Shown in pieces: positions 24,031-40,208 of a stretch of DNA of 64,000 bases. The position numbers were made by a program, and so were the translations under genes. This DNA is from Caprimulgus europaeus. Taxonomy: Eukaryota; Chordata; Aves; Caprimulgiformes; Caprimulgidae. The notes under the pieces were generated by a model. That model searched no databases. It was not told the origin of the DNA and was given only the letters and a program-made list of their open reading frames with translations. Where the stretch lies: NCBI GenBank assembly GCA_907165065.1, contig OU015526.1, positions 64,937,723 to 65,001,722 on the forward strand, given 5' to 3'. Every line of letters begins with the position of its first letter. Position 1 is the stretch's first letter.

Positions 24031-27000
24031 CATGCTTTAATTAAGTAGGTGATACTTTTAAAATACCCGAGTGTGTGTCCAAAGCTTTAAAGCAATGATA
24101 GCTTTCTGAGCACTCTTTCGAGTTACTGGTTATGGTACCCAGTCCAGCAGAACCCTAGACAGATCCTAAGGAAATTATGTTTCAAGTAACTGAGCTGTCT
24201 GTGTTCCCGCCTAATAAGTTTTGAATGTCAGCCAGCTTCAACTAAATTTGACAATGTGTAGCTATTACCTCTTTCAGTTTTAGCTGTTATCTCTTACCAG
24301 TTCCAATAAAATAAGTGACTGGATGGAAGAGAGGCACCCAATTAGTGTCTCCCACTAGAGGAAAGGTGATAGTTTGCATTTTTCTCCTAATAAACGTTGC
24401 AAGCAGGAAGGAAGAAGTCTTGGGAAACAGAGTTTCATTATTCCTGATCCTGAATAACAATGTAATAATTTAAAAAAATGAGTAAAACTATTTTCATATA
24501 CTTTGGAGCTCAGCTCTTGTTTTATTTTTGCATATGTTAATTGGCAATATGGAAAGCAGATAGGGAAGGAAGAAGAAGCTGTAGGTCTCTAATGCTCTGT
24601 GACTGCATTAGGCTCCTGCTCCGGAAGCTGCATGGAATGAAGTGGTCTGAAGCTTGAAGGGGGGCAAGTGGGAACAGCAGGGGCTTCTTGGATCTTCTGG
24701 ACATATAGTAAAGTTACACTGGGATTGCTGCAATGTTCAAAACCATTGGTCCTCAAAAATTACTCTTTCTTGAGTCGTTGTCGTTGAGTGCTTGTTCTGC
24801 ATATTACACACCTGTTTACAGTGGAAAGTTATTTTGGCGGCTATGGTGGAGGGGGTGGGAAGCAGATTGTTTTAGAATAGGCAGAAATTGCTTAATGGAG
24901 CAAAGAATGTGTGTTGTCAGGTTCTTTCTGTTTGGTTTTAATTGCAGGCTGTGTGGGACCTGTTGTGTCAGTGAGTGATACTGTGGCTTAACAATGAGTG
25001 TCAGTATCGTGGTCTTTGCTGTAGAAGATGAAAAGTCTGTGCCACAGACAGGCTGCATAAATGAGATCTGGGGGGTGATGGCTTAGCAAGCAATAGTATT
25101 TGCTCACTCTGCTATACACCTTGATTACTATGTAAATTGTCTAAATTTATGCCTAAGCACATATTTATGCACACTCAACTGTCAGTTTACCTGTATGGTA
25201 ACATGCCTTTGTGAACAAAGTTAAACTTCCTTTTTCTGAAATGGGAGGAGTGATGATATTTTTAATTATTGTACTAGCTCTTATTCCCACTGAAGTTAAA
25301 TGCAAGCTGCCTTCCAAAATCAAGGCCTACTATATATTGCAATAGAGTTTTGACAGTATGCAGCAGAGGATTTAGGAGAGGAACTGGGGCTGTGATAGTT
25401 GTAAAACATAACTAACTTGGTCTGTGTTTTCTTAATACTCCCATTTTCTTTTAGTCTTTGCTATATGGGTTTCAGCTATTCAGCCAGAGAGAGTGGCAGG
25501 TAGCAGTACTGTGTATCATTAGTATGTGAGCAGTAGAGTGAATTTCAGCTGAATAAAAATGAATTCTTTGACTTGCAGTTGTGAACGTTTCTAGTTTGCC
25601 TTGACAATTCTGTCAAGACAAATTTGAACTTTGTCAGCAATTGTGATTGCTTGTGGGAGAATTACCAAAAGCCTTTGCTCTAGGTATCAGTCAGTGATTG
25701 CAGCCCTCATCTGCTATTTGACCAAAATTTTCCATGGCACTCAGCAGGCTATTACTTGTCACTCTGACATATAATGGAGGGTTATTTTAATTGATTTAAA
25801 AGTTAAAATCTATAGTTATTTAATGCAGTATAAGTGTGTTACATGTCAGTGGTTACACTTGCTGTCAAGATAGGGAAAGGGGAGTTGAAAGGATTTGGGG
25901 TTTGGAATATTTTAAAAATACACATGCAATTGATTTTTACCCTTCTACAGACTATCAATAGAATTTTTATTTAGTTAATAGGAGCAGAGATTTCCTATTA
26001 TGTAGTTCTTGTTGATTTTAAAAGGGATTCTTAAATGTTAACTGTGTGTCTAGTTTCTGAAACCCTTATCTTCAAATGTTCAATAGTACTTCTGCTCAAA
26101 AGTCTTCACTTTTGTGATGAGCTCTGAGCAACTGCATTTCAGCTGTGATGCTGTTTTATTTTATGACCAAAACTGTTCCTCTGTCATGATCCCCCAGTGT
26201 CCAAAATAGGTATAATTCTATCCAAATTCAAGGAGTATGTAAAATAAAAAATTGCAGCTCTACTCTAAAGCTGTACAGCATGAGTGCTGTTGGTGCATTT
26301 GCACACAGGCAGGTTATGTACATGCTGGAGTATGAGATCAGATGCTCTAGCAATGCTGTCTTCTTAATTACTCTTGCAGACGCAAGTATCCAGCGTCTTT
26401 CTAACTGGGGATGGTGATGATTAGTTCAAAACATCTTTTTCTATGCGTTCAGTTTAAAACAAGCTCTTTTGCACGAGAGAAAATGAAGAGAGAAAGGCTC
26501 TGCAAAGATGAGTGACTCACATCTTTCTTTTCTCTCCCCTGCCACTGTTGTTCAACTCACCTGGCTTTCTAAGTTAGGGAGAAGGATGGAAAGCATATCT
26601 GCATTCCTTCTGCGATAATACCATGAGAAATAGAGCTGTTGAGTACTCATTAATGTATTTCTCCTTTGGTCCGTACCGCCTGACCCTCCACATAAAGTCC
26701 CTTTGTTTCCCCTTTTCCATAGTTTATGTGTACAAATAAATGTAGTCATCAACTGTAGCCCCACCAACAGGAATGACTGTACTTTCCTTTGGTGTAAATA
26801 CAAAAATAAGGATCTTTGCAAATGATCACTTCGTGTAGCAGAGCTGGGACCAGTCATGGCCCTCTGTGATCTGGAGCTGCTACTTGAACAGAGGAATTTC
26901 ATGATGTGCTGGTGAAGAAACATAATGTATGGGTTATGTTTGAAAACCAGGTTATATGTGGGATTGCACACCTAGAACTTAAAGTTAGTATGTGATGAGT

Positions 27001-27949
27001 TTAATTTCATTTTTTGTTTCCAAAGCATCAACGCTTCATCCCCAGCTGTAGAGTGGCACCTTTACATGAGATAAATCATTTGAAGAAATGATGGCTAGAG
27101 AACTTGCTAAGATATTGGAGGAAATCCGATTGCAAGCTATTAGTAAGCACCCTGAGAGTCTGAGAGACTGGGAAGTGAGTCCTGGGCTAGATGGTGTTTG
27201 CAGATAGACACAGGCAAAGGCCACTGGAGATGTAATTGGCCCACCAAAGAAACCAGTGTCAGAAAAATGAGGGGTTGTTGCATGAGGGCCAGATTCATCA
27301 CCCATAGAAAGAGGCCACACGAAGGTCTGGTTGAATACCTGTTTCCTGTCCCACTTTTCCTTCTTTGTTTTTTCTCCTTCTCCCAGAAGCTGCCAGCTGT
27401 GAATCCTGCATTCATTTGCCCTATATTGCCTGCTCAATGCAGGCACGTTCTGCTTGCCTTAACACTTGCATTTTCCTCAGACATCATGACTGTCTTTTTA
27501 TTACACTGTCAAAAGGTAGCAAAAGCCCATGAAGTCGACAAGAGGGGAACAGTAAAGGAGACTGAAGTGGAAATCACTCTGTCTTTTGTACCTCCTAGTT
27601 TTAGGAAGAAGTTTTATTGAGGCTGGGGGACCAGGAAGGTGGAAGAGACAAATTTACAAACTACCCCAGTCTGTGTGGTTCCCCAGCCTAGCACTGCAAG
27701 AGTTGTCTTATTTCTTGTATCAAATAATAACTGTATGCATTAAACCACTGTGAACAACTTGAATTTCTTAAAATGGAAAACATTAGTTAAAATTAAGTCC
27801 TTTTTATTTCATATAGTGTTTTTAGAAGTATCAAAAGATATTTCAAAATAATGTGACTATTTGCCTTTTAAAATATTTGTTAATCAGAGGTGGTGTTAAA
27901 ATTGGAGTTTGGCTTTTACTGTATCATTTGAATGAATTGCCAGGCTGGA

Positions 27950-28110
27950 ACTTCCAGTAAGATGTAAAGCTCTATGCAGAACCTTATTAAGGATTATTAC
28001 CTTTTGATTAGTCAGATCATCTTTGGCGGATTATTACTTTTTCCTTTTACAAATGCATGCAGAACTCGTTGCGCTTTGCAAGATATTTAAGTCTGTTCAT
28101 GTCAGGAGTT
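27950..28110. promoter_or_regulatory. Candidate conserved non-coding element with E2F- and homeodomain-like motifs
   Basis: The stretch contains GGATTATTACC and GGATTATTAC (paired-like homeodomain type GGATTA, twice), CTTTGGCGG (E2F-like TTTGGCGG), AAATGCATGCAG and TCGTTGCGCTTTGCAAG. It is repeat-free and keeps CpG in AT-rich DNA. Motif matches are seen directly; function is inference. Confidence 0.3.
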
Positions 28111-31100
28111 TCTCTGATACGCTTATGGGCTTCAGTCTTATTACTCAGTTCTACATTAGTAATTCATACTAAATAATATTGTAAGTTGTCTGTTACCTTT
28201 TGTTTTTGCCTGCGCCTTATTTTATGAAGTTTAGATTAGTTTGCAGACTTGCCTACTTCTATTTTCTGTTCCTATGTGGAATTATGATATAGCATACACT
28301 GGTACCATAATGTTCGTAGGCTTTCAACATCCATACTAGTTTTATCTTGTTAGAGGTGAGGGGCACAAGGGAGTTGAAAGGGCAAACCCCCTTTTTTCCC
28401 CCCTCCCCATTAGATTCTTTCAGCTCGAGCAATAATTATAGATGTTGCCTTTCAAAGCCTGTGGGATTGCTCTTATGAGTAAAGGTCTGCCATACTGGGG
28501 CTTTTATTTGACAAGTTGGAAAATAGCCTTTGTTCCCATGGTAACCTTTTCTTGTACTTTGGTGCATTTTTTCCCCTATGGTTTTGTGGTTGCTCTGGAG
28601 GTTTTTCTATTGTGGTATTTTAATCCCCAGTAGACTGGGGTTGGCAGTTCAGTTTATTTTTGCTATTATGATTTTTTTTTTTTTTAATTTTGATTACAGA
28701 ACTCTTGTAAACTTTTTGTATTTTGTCATCAGGGCATTTATGATGTGGTAGCTCTCTTTAAGCATTCCATGCATGCAGAAGATAAAACAAATAGTTTCTA
28801 ATAGTCAAGTACATACAACTGGACTAAGCTGCTTCTGTTATAAACTAATATTTTTCATATAGGTATTATTTTAGGACTTATGGGGCCAAGCCCTTGCCAA
28901 ACATACCAGGTAGATTTTTGTCTCTGTAATGGGATGACATTTTTTAAGGTTGAAAATGGTCAGTACTCTGGTTATCAATGTCATTTCAGGGTTTCATAAA
29001 ATAAAGCTTTCTATCAAAGGCAGGTATTTTTAGGAAGTTGCTTGTTTAGACCCTGAGGGAAGAACTGGAAAAAAGTAGTGAGCTTTATTTTGAAAAGAGG
29101 AGACTTTTTAAAGAGATGCTCTTATTACTGGTGGCATCTCCTTGCGTTTGGTTTTCATATTTTTCTTCCTTGCTTGTTCAATTTTTGTTTTTTCTTGGAA
29201 GTCCTCAGCAGTGGAGCAAAGTAGTCACGCAGTCTTGTCTTGCCTGCAGTTCCTCATGGTAATGATTTCCCACTGATACCCCCATCAGCAGGTGAACCTC
29301 ACCTGAATCACTGCATTTTATGCAGTTTTAAAATATTGCTGACCAAGAAGGCAGCAGAGCCTCACTGAGTAAACACTACTATGCTTTCATATGAGAGTGA
29401 GCAGGATGTATCATTAGTTTATGTATTTTTTCAGTGGTGTAAGATTAGATGGTGCTGTGAAAAATTGGATTTTCAAAGCTGTGTGTCTTTCCTTTTAGTC
29501 ATGACAAGTGAGCAGGTGTGAGAAAAGAAAGAGTTAAATGAACTCCCTGCCCCCACCCCCAATACACTTGCAATAATTAACTAGATCATTTTCCAGATAA
29601 ACTGTTCCTGCCTTATCTTGCTATACAATACATAGCAATTTATAATCAGCAGCACAACTACCAATACTGCATGCATTTAAACTGACTAATTCTATAGGTG
29701 GACCAAATATGAAAAGCCAGAGCAAATGTGCTGGGAGACTCACGGTTGTTCTCTGGCTTCCAAAGTTGGAGGTTTGCTCCTGGTAGGAAACTCCCTGTCT
29801 AGGTTAACCATTCCATTTCAGTAGATAACTCTATGTACTAAAAAAACTGCAGAACAAGGAAATTTTATTTGCCTGGGGCAGTTGGATCTTGGTACATTGT
29901 TACGGTAGTTAGAGGAGAAAAGTGCATTGCAGAAGAATATCAGGAGAACGTTTTACTTGTCTGCTAAATCAGTGGGCAAAACGTAGAATTATTTCTCTAG
30001 GAGATTAAGTGCTCCTCAGTTTTGGTGCACCAGAACACACTTTTATTTATGCTTAATTTTTATATTTTTCTGTAGTTGACAGGTTATTTTGTGGTAAAAT
30101 TTAGATAGCCAACTATAGTTGCTACCAAAAGAGTTCAGTAGAGAAGGTCAAGGAAAAGTCAAGGCTTACAGCTGGGTTGAGGAAAATGCTGGGTCCTGTC
30201 AGCATCCACTAAGGTAAATGGAGACTGAAGGAACTTGGTACACTTGCTTCATTTTTTAAAATCAACATATGCCTTCAGGTTAAACTAAATACAGTTCACT
30301 GGTGGCTACAGCATGGGAGAACCCATCAGCTTCTATTTGCAGAATAAACACTTCAATTTAAATGCTTTTTTTTTTTTTTTTCCCCGGGTGAATCTTTTTA
30401 GATTTGGGGAGGCTTGGGAGAAAGGATGGAGCCTTTTCTGTTACCAGTGCACGTCAGAGTTTGTTTGTGACCATGATTAAGATCCAGGTATGAAAGTGTG
30501 ATATATGACCCTTAGGCATTGCTAAATAAAGTAACTTAATGCGAAAGCTGGAGTTGCTGAGGAGAGAAGCCACCTGATTTCTCAGTTTGCTTTCTCTTAA
30601 CTAAATGTGCTTACTTCTCTGTTTTCTATATGTGTCATTGTACTAACCAGTTCTTAGGAGAAAAAAAAAAAGGAACAGTATAAATACTGGATTAATTTTG
30701 TAATCTCTACATTTATAGTAGGATTGTAGTATTATATTCAAACAATTGAAAGTTTTCTGTCTTGGCATACAATACCTGGGTGCTTTAAAAAAAAAAAAAG
30801 ACTAAATTCAATGTAGTGTCACAGCTACTGAATTTGGGTTTAAAAAAAATAAATTTTTAAAAATATGTCTTCAGATTTGTAGATTGCAAAATAAGTTTAT
30901 TTTGGTAAGATACTGGTCTTGTTTTTAGAATTATCCTGAGTAATAGTGGTTTGCACGAGTTCATCATTAGCTGAAACAAAACAAACAAAAGTTAATAAAT
31001 GGTAATGCAAGTAAGAGCTTCAGAATCCTGATGTTTGGGATGCTTAAAAAATAAATGATTTATAGCACAAGAAGATTCTGTTTTCTAGGTTTTCTTCACT

Positions 31101-31371
31101 AATTGCATTTCCTAAATATTTAACATTGAAAATAAATTTTCAATGGATGTTTGATGTTTTTCTAGTAGAGAGAAGACATTAAAAAAAATAATTAATTCTT
31201 TCCCTAACCACTTATGTTACTTACGGGCTGATAACAATACTCCAGATGTCAGAGTAAGCGTGCACTGCTTCAGATGTTAGACTTTGTGTCTGTCATCCAT
31301 AATATACACTGAAGTACAAAGTTAGCTTTCTTAAAATATTTAGACTTTGTTCAAGATTTCTGAGTCTTAAA

Positions 31372-31492
31372 GTTTTGGTTTGTGGTGGGGTTTTTTGTGG
31401 TGCTGGGGTTTTTTTTGGTTTTGTTTTTTTTTAAGGTTTAGTCTTAAAAAACCAAAACAAAACCCACCACAAAACCAAACCAAACAACCTTT
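31372..31492. repeat. GT-rich/CA-rich foldback (inverted low-complexity arms)
   Basis: A T/G-rich arm (31372-31434) is followed after only about eight bases by an A/C-rich arm (31443-31490) that is largely its reverse complement: GGTTTTGTTTTTTTTTAAG pairs with CTTAAAAAACCAAAACAAAA, and further out GTTTTGGTTTGTGGTGGG pairs with CCCACCACAAAACCAAAC. Transcribed RNA could form a long imperfect hairpin. It resembles a small foldback, but no terminal repeats or target duplication were identified. Confidence 0.8.
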
Positions 31493-33434
31493 TTTTGAAG
31501 CTGCAGATATGAGGAGTGGTGGTGGCCATATGAGTTCTATTGTTTTATCCGAGGAAACATAACTGTTTCTATAATGTCTGTCTTCATCTCCATAGGAGCA
31601 GGATAATGTCCTGAGAAACTGAGCCAGCAGAATTTGCAGCTAGGTTATTTAGTAATTTCTGGGGCGCTCTGCCAAACATCAGAGGGTAGGTGGTGCTCTG
31701 CCTGCACGTGGGAGTGTTGCTGCTGAGGCTCAGGGGTGGTTTGGTTTCAGTGGTCCTTCCTTAGCTCAGCGTTCATGAGGTCCCACGTGACTGCCTTCTC
31801 CTCTAAAAATCTGATCGTTTCATATCTGCACCTTTTCACTTCTCTATGCTTTCTTGGTCTGCTGACGAGAAGATTGGTTTATATAGTCTGACATTTAAGA
31901 AATACCATTTTCCAGTCTGCTAATCTGCTTTATGTAAGTAGTTCTAGGAGAGAGATGGGGTACCTTCCTATAGTGAAACTTCCGAAAAAAATTGGGCTAC
32001 AGAAGGAAAAAATACTGGTCAGACCTTAGTATTGATAATTAAAACTGTGAGCATGGAGCAAGATCTGGGAGATGATACATGCTGCTGGTGGAGGTTGTAC
32101 CCAGCATCATTGTGTAGTGGTCATGTAAAATCTATTGGACAACTTTTGACCAGTGTAATATTTTCTAAGTAGCTAGTAGAGTTATCTTGGGCAGTGAAAA
32201 TATTGTTTCTATGTGAAGACACACAAAAATAATGGAGGTAACTTAAAGAGGAGCTGATTGTGCTATCTAAAGTGATGGCTGAGTGAATGATCAGTTAAAG
32301 GAAGGAAGATAGTAGCAGAACTGCTAAAGAAGTCATGAGTCAAAGGAAGCACTTAGGGATGTAAGATCAGCTGTGGAAACCAGGAAGAATTCGGGGAAGA
32401 ATTTCAGGCTCTTGGGCAGCTCTTGGCCACCTCCTGACTGTCCAAGGTTCCTTGGGTGTGAAAGGCGGGCCAAGCTCTGGTCTCCATGCTCAGCCAGACC
32501 ATCCACGTCACAGTTGTGAAATACCATTTAAATACCCAGTTCTCGTTTTGGGCCACAGGAAGGTTAGATTCACTATCTGTGTTTGCAGAGTTAAGTACCA
32601 TGTTTTCATGTGCCAGTCCCCAGTAGAAGATGACTCTCACTGGAGATTATACCCCTTCAGAAATTAAATGAGAAGGTAGAAGGAAGATACTTGCAGTCTC
32701 TGCATCTTTAATCTCCTGATTGTTCTTCCTCTTGAAAGTGTGGTTTTTTTTTTCTTTTGATGAAAATATGATGCTGATCTCAACTTCTTTTACCTTTGTT
32801 TTTGCATAACTTTATTTACTGAGGTGTTCCTTCTGTTTCTTTTACTACCAGAAAATTTCTCTATGAAAAAGTCAATGACATGGAATTAAAAAAGACTCAT
32901 CTAGATCTCATAATAATAAAAGCACTTAGAAAAAATGAGTTTGGGATTCATATTGTGGCTTATGCTTCTTTGGAGTGCTTCATTTTATCATCAGAGAGGC
33001 ATCGTTTGTTTAAACTGTGCTCCTGTATGACATCTGGTTTGAAAAGCATAATAACCTATATAATCAGCTTTTAAAATGCTGGATTATCTGTGGGTTTATT
33101 GACTCTTCTTTACAAAATCTGTTATTTCGAATTAATTCTCCATATACCTATAACTAAAGCCAACTTGCAGAGACACAAATGAGCTTGATGGCAATGGCTA
33201 GTCAAGGTCAGCGTTTAACTGCCAGCATTTGCACTGTTGAGGATAATAAATCAGGCTTATTCCTAATCGCATACCCTACAACGTGACAAATGTTAGTGGA
33301 GCCATCTAAGCAACCATTTTACAAATCATTTAGAAGGTACATTTGGCATTGTTAAAGTGCTCCGTGCTGCCCTTGGCTGTAAAAGCATTGTGAGGAAATA
33401 TGTATTCTCTGTTAGATCTCCTGTATTTGAATCC

Positions 33435-33438
<4 letters not shown>

Positions 33439-33471
<33 letters not shown>
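33439..33471. repeat. (GT)16 dinucleotide microsatellite
   Basis: Sixteen uninterrupted GT units plus one G, followed by GGGAGC. Probably length-polymorphic. The alternating purine-pyrimidine tract can adopt Z-DNA. Confidence 0.95.
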
Positions 33472-33473
<2 letters not shown>

Positions 33474-35275
33474 GAGCATGTGTTTGCTTTTTTTAGAATT
33501 TGTGTTGGAAATAATGAGAGGCATGAAGGCAGTAACACCTGATCAACCTATGGAATCCACTGGCTTCTGAAAGCAGTGATGAGTAACAAGCTCTGTTTCA
33601 TATTTCTTACGTTTTCAGTCAGAAGTTTCTATTAAGACTAAATTACTGCCCACATTTTTGATGGGTCAACAATAGTCCATTGTATGAAAGTTTAAAAAAA
33701 CCTGTTTAATATCAGAGCAATACTTGTTAGGTTATAATATGAATTTGGGCAAATGTGTAAACACAGTGTTCACTTGGTCTGAAGTTTAAGAGTCAATCTT
33801 GCTGTGGCCCACAGTCATCATTTGATTTAGGGTGTCATTAAATAGCTATTTGGCAGTAGGCTAATTGCTGTCCAGGGACTTAACTGTAAAATTATTGATG
33901 GTTTTTTATGGTATCCATTCTTATTTAGACCAACTCTTGTATCTTTCAAAAGAGAGAACAATGTATTGCCTAAATAATGTGGATTTCTGTAACTTCTCAA
34001 ATGGAGAAAAAAAATCAAACTGAGCTCCAAAAAAGAACTAAAATTAAATTAATGTATATATCTGTTATAATCAACTGAATTTAACACTTAGTTTTTACCT
34101 ATTAAAGTATTACCTGCCTGTAACTTTTTATATAAACCTGCCAGTTTATATTAGAATTACTTGTAAGAAATTTATGGGATGTTTCTGTGGAAAAAATAAT
34201 GAAAAGGGAAATATTTAACTTGGAGCATTCATGAAAAGCACTTTTAAAGTGGTGGTAGGCTTTTTTTTTTTTTTAAGAGTAGCATTTCTCTCTGTACATA
34301 TATTAGAGGATATAGAGCTTTACTGATTAATTAAATAATTGGTTTCATAAAAATGATTAATAAATAAAGTGTGTTTCTGTGTCATAAACACTGGATATCT
34401 GGCTTTGAAATGAGGATGGAGAGGTAGTTTGCTCACCAGTCAGATCTTGATACAGATTTTGTTCACTATGGTTAACAGCCTGAACGAAGGAGAGGAGGAA
34501 AAGGTGTAACCATCCATGCGTGCCTTGTTGGGAAAGAAAAGCTTCCATGGAGAGAATGACTTAATCTGAGGTTTAGCAATATGATTTGAGCATATTTTTT
34601 GAACATAGCCTTTTATTATTTGCAGGTACGTAGAAACTGCTTTACCATTGTGTGAGGTAATAATATAACAGTGTTTTGAATGGGCAAATACTTTGGTGCA
34701 GCATGGGTGAAAGAGAACATAAAAGACTTTAAAAGAAGTCAAACATTGTTCAAGACAATCACAGCTTAAGCATGCACAAGCTGTAAGAGATTTAAGTACC
34801 AACAGCTAATATCAACTTTTCTTTGGAAAAGAGTATTTGAGAATTGCTCTATGTTGGATACTCCTATTAAGAATGAAAATGCCTCATTTGTGTTTGAACC
34901 TATTCCACTTTTAAACTGATTAAAAGGATATATGGGAGTTAATTGAATTTTATTCCAGAATGTTAAGTTTCCACCTGTGATGCTGTGGCTGAGTAGTTGA
35001 ATACATGCTTTGTATTCAGGCTGTACTTTCACCCTTCAGCTATATTCAAGCCCTTCATTTAGAGAAGCACTGTATAAAATTTGCTGTAAATTGTGTCTTA
35101 GGTAGGCATTTAATAATAGTACTGGATCAACTAGTGTCTTAATGTGTCTTTACTGGCCTTTTTTACCCAATAATTCTGTGTAAGTGAAATTTTATAGAGT
35201 AGCTTGTATCTAAAAAAAGACTCTCCCACCTTCTGCAAATCCTACATGACAATTTATTTTCAACTAAAAATGATA

Positions 35276-35330
35276 CATACTTACATATACACAGTATGTA
35301 TATATAGAAAGAGTGTGTGTATATATATAT
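35276..35330. repeat. AT-rich compound microsatellite
   Basis: Irregular TA, CATA and GTGTGT/ATATAT units in a stretch of about 55 bp. Confidence 0.75.
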
Positions 35331-36119
35331 TTTAAAAATTGCACACATTGTTGTTATACACTAGAAACCTCCATTTCTCCACAGGAAGAACTCTCTAACA
35401 GAATTACCTTTTTCAGATATTAAAAAAAAAAAAAGTGACCTTTTACAAGGTAGAAAAACTAGGAATTTTTTTGCAAGTCTTACAAAGGAATGGGAACATG
35501 CAGCATCAAAATTACCAATGCCTCAATACATTTTGGTGGTATGTCAGGATTGAAATGTTTAGCTTCTCAGACAAAATACTGCTATTAGCAATGAAAAAAA
35601 AAAATTTTTTTTAGGGAGTTAGTTTTCCAGGTTATTGACATTTTTCTCTAGAAAACAGACACCTTTTGAACAATTTTGTTTAATGACAGGCTTGATTTTT
35701 TTTTTTTTCATGCAGTATGAAAAGTGCTAAAGGGGGAAGGTCCCATTTGTAGCCTGAACAAATCCAAATGCAGAGCTGAATGCCAGCACAGACTTGGCAA
35801 ACCCTGAAGGTACCTTTCTTTAGGGGTAGATGAATGCCGTGTGCATAGGTAAGACTGGGACTTGAACACACAGAACTTATTTTAACGTAGATGGGGTGAG
35901 ATTTTCCTTTGTCTCTCTAACAGATGAGCTAATGCCATCAGCTAGCAATTATCAAGTAGTGTGATGTTATGTAATGAAAGTATAGATAGCACGAGGACTA
36001 AAACTAGGAAATCTAAGAGACTAGCAAGCAGACAAGTGCAAGAATACTATTTAAAACATTTTGATTAGTATCTGAATGCTGTCATTTAAAAAGACATTTA
36101 GTTTTGATGTTACAGGAAA

Positions 36120-36235
36120 GCTACAGGCCAGGAGAGTTGTGGTCCTTGATCTGGAGTGACACTCATGCTGTGCCCCTGGATAAATCACTTGGCCTCTGTA
36201 TACCTCTTTAAAGGAAGACAGAAAACTGGAAAAAA
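36120..36235 (+). mobile_element. MIR-like (CORE-SINE) relic
   Basis: The sequence follows the MIR core in order with many changes: GTTGTGGTCCTTGATCTGG, then GTGACACTCATGCTGTG, then GGATAAATCACTTGGCCTCT (compare GGCAAGTCACTTAACCTCT), then GTATACCTCTTTAAAGGAAG where the core has a CCTCAGTTTCC-type segment. This is an ancient amniote SINE class, consistent with a very old insertion. Assignment rests on recalled consensus, so it is moderate. Confidence 0.55.
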
Positions 36236-36730
36236 GCAAAGGGTGCTTACTTGAAATTTCTTAAGCAAGCTGGTTATCTTGTGTTTGAGTTAAGGCTACC
36301 TGTGAACTTCAGTTCCCAATGACTGACGGACAAATAGTCTGTGACCTGCAATGTGAACTATCGGATATTTCACCACCGGTGTAAAGTCTTTTAGGGTTGT
36401 TTTTATAGTTGTTTGATAGCATTCAGAGACATAACGTGTGCAGAAATACAAGAGGTCACGTTTACTTGGAGAAGAGAGGCTGTGTAGAAGGAAAGACTCC
36501 CCAACCCTTCTGAGGCGTGGGAGGAATCCAAAGCTTTCATCTCCTTCAATATCTGACACGTTTCTCCGAGTGTGCTGATTACATTAGGGTGGCATTTCCA
36601 GTTCCCGGGGGAAGAAGGGAGGGAGGAGACTCACTGCGTCATGAAATGTGACTTGTTTTTGAAGAGCGCTGTCTTTTAGAGTTGCCAGTGGAAAATACTT
36701 CCTAAGGATACCTTTGGAGAGTCATGGTTT

Positions 36731-36830
36731 AAAAACAAACAAACAAAACCAAAACCCAACAACAACAACAAAAAACAAACATACAAAAACAAACACCTCC
36801 ACAAAAAAACCCAACCCCAAACCCAACAAC
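36731..36830. repeat. A/C-rich low-complexity tract (CAAA/CAACA units)
   Basis: About 100 bp composed almost only of A and C with AAAC, AACA and ACCC units. It lies about 670 bp upstream of the zinc-finger exon. A CAAA-repeat transcript can pair with the TTTG arrays nearer the exon. Confidence 0.85.
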
Positions 36831-37139
36831 AGAAATGCTCTGTCTTTTAAGAAGGTGGTAGATGGTTGAAGCTGAGTCTGTAAAAATTTCAAGATAGTTT
36901 CTGAACCTCTGATGCTGCTTTTTTGATACCTACAGTCATATGGAAGGGTCTTCTGCACTTACAGAATGTAAAAAGGCTTCAGAACTACTTTGTAAGCAAA
37001 CTTGAATTACAGAAGTAAGAGCTATAGGCTCAAGGAGCAGTGGTAAGGAGGAATGAGGACAGGAAAGGGCATACCGCTTTGCTGCACTACTTTGTAAAAT
37101 GGTCTTAGTGGTTTTATTGCAAGGGAAAATCTTGAAACT

Positions 37140-37204
37140 AACAAACAAACAAAAAGAAAATTTATAGCTATCATGTCACTGACAGAGTGGTTTGTTTGTT
37201 TGTT
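37140..37204. repeat. Perfect inverted repeat of (CAAA)n and (TTTG)n, 14 bp arms
   Basis: AACAAACAAACAAA at 37140-37153 is the exact reverse complement of TTTGTTTGTTTGTT at 37191-37204, with a 37 bp loop. The left arm is also exactly complementary over 13 bases to the TTTGTTTGTTTGT in the exon's acceptor tract (37479-37491), so two alternative foldings are possible in the pre-mRNA. Confidence 0.88.
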
Positions 37205-37219
37205 GTTTATTTTCAGTTT

Positions 37220-40208
<2,989 letters not shown>

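Larger units (their letters stand above)
23081..36119 (+). other. NR3C2: NR3C2 upstream intron, long stretch without recognised genes
   Basis: Thirteen kilobases of intron with few repeats: the GC-rich patch at 23.7 kb, the GT/CA foldback at 31.4 kb, the GT microsatellite at 33.4 kb, AT-rich microsatellite sequence at 35.3 kb, and scattered A or T runs (28.67, 30.37, 30.66, 30.79, 34.26, 35.42 kb). Open frames of 136-140 codons at 26552-27620 overlap on both strands and match nothing I know. A motif-rich stretch at about 27.95-28.11 kb is listed separately. Confidence 0.65.

Noticed and set aside
26552-27620. Overlapping open frames of 136-140 codons on both strands
   Set aside because: No recognisable domain, overlapping frames on opposite strands, and no splice or start context; they look like chance frames.
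31380-31562. 60-codon frame with Trp/Phe-rich start
   Set aside because: Translation of the GT/CA foldback.
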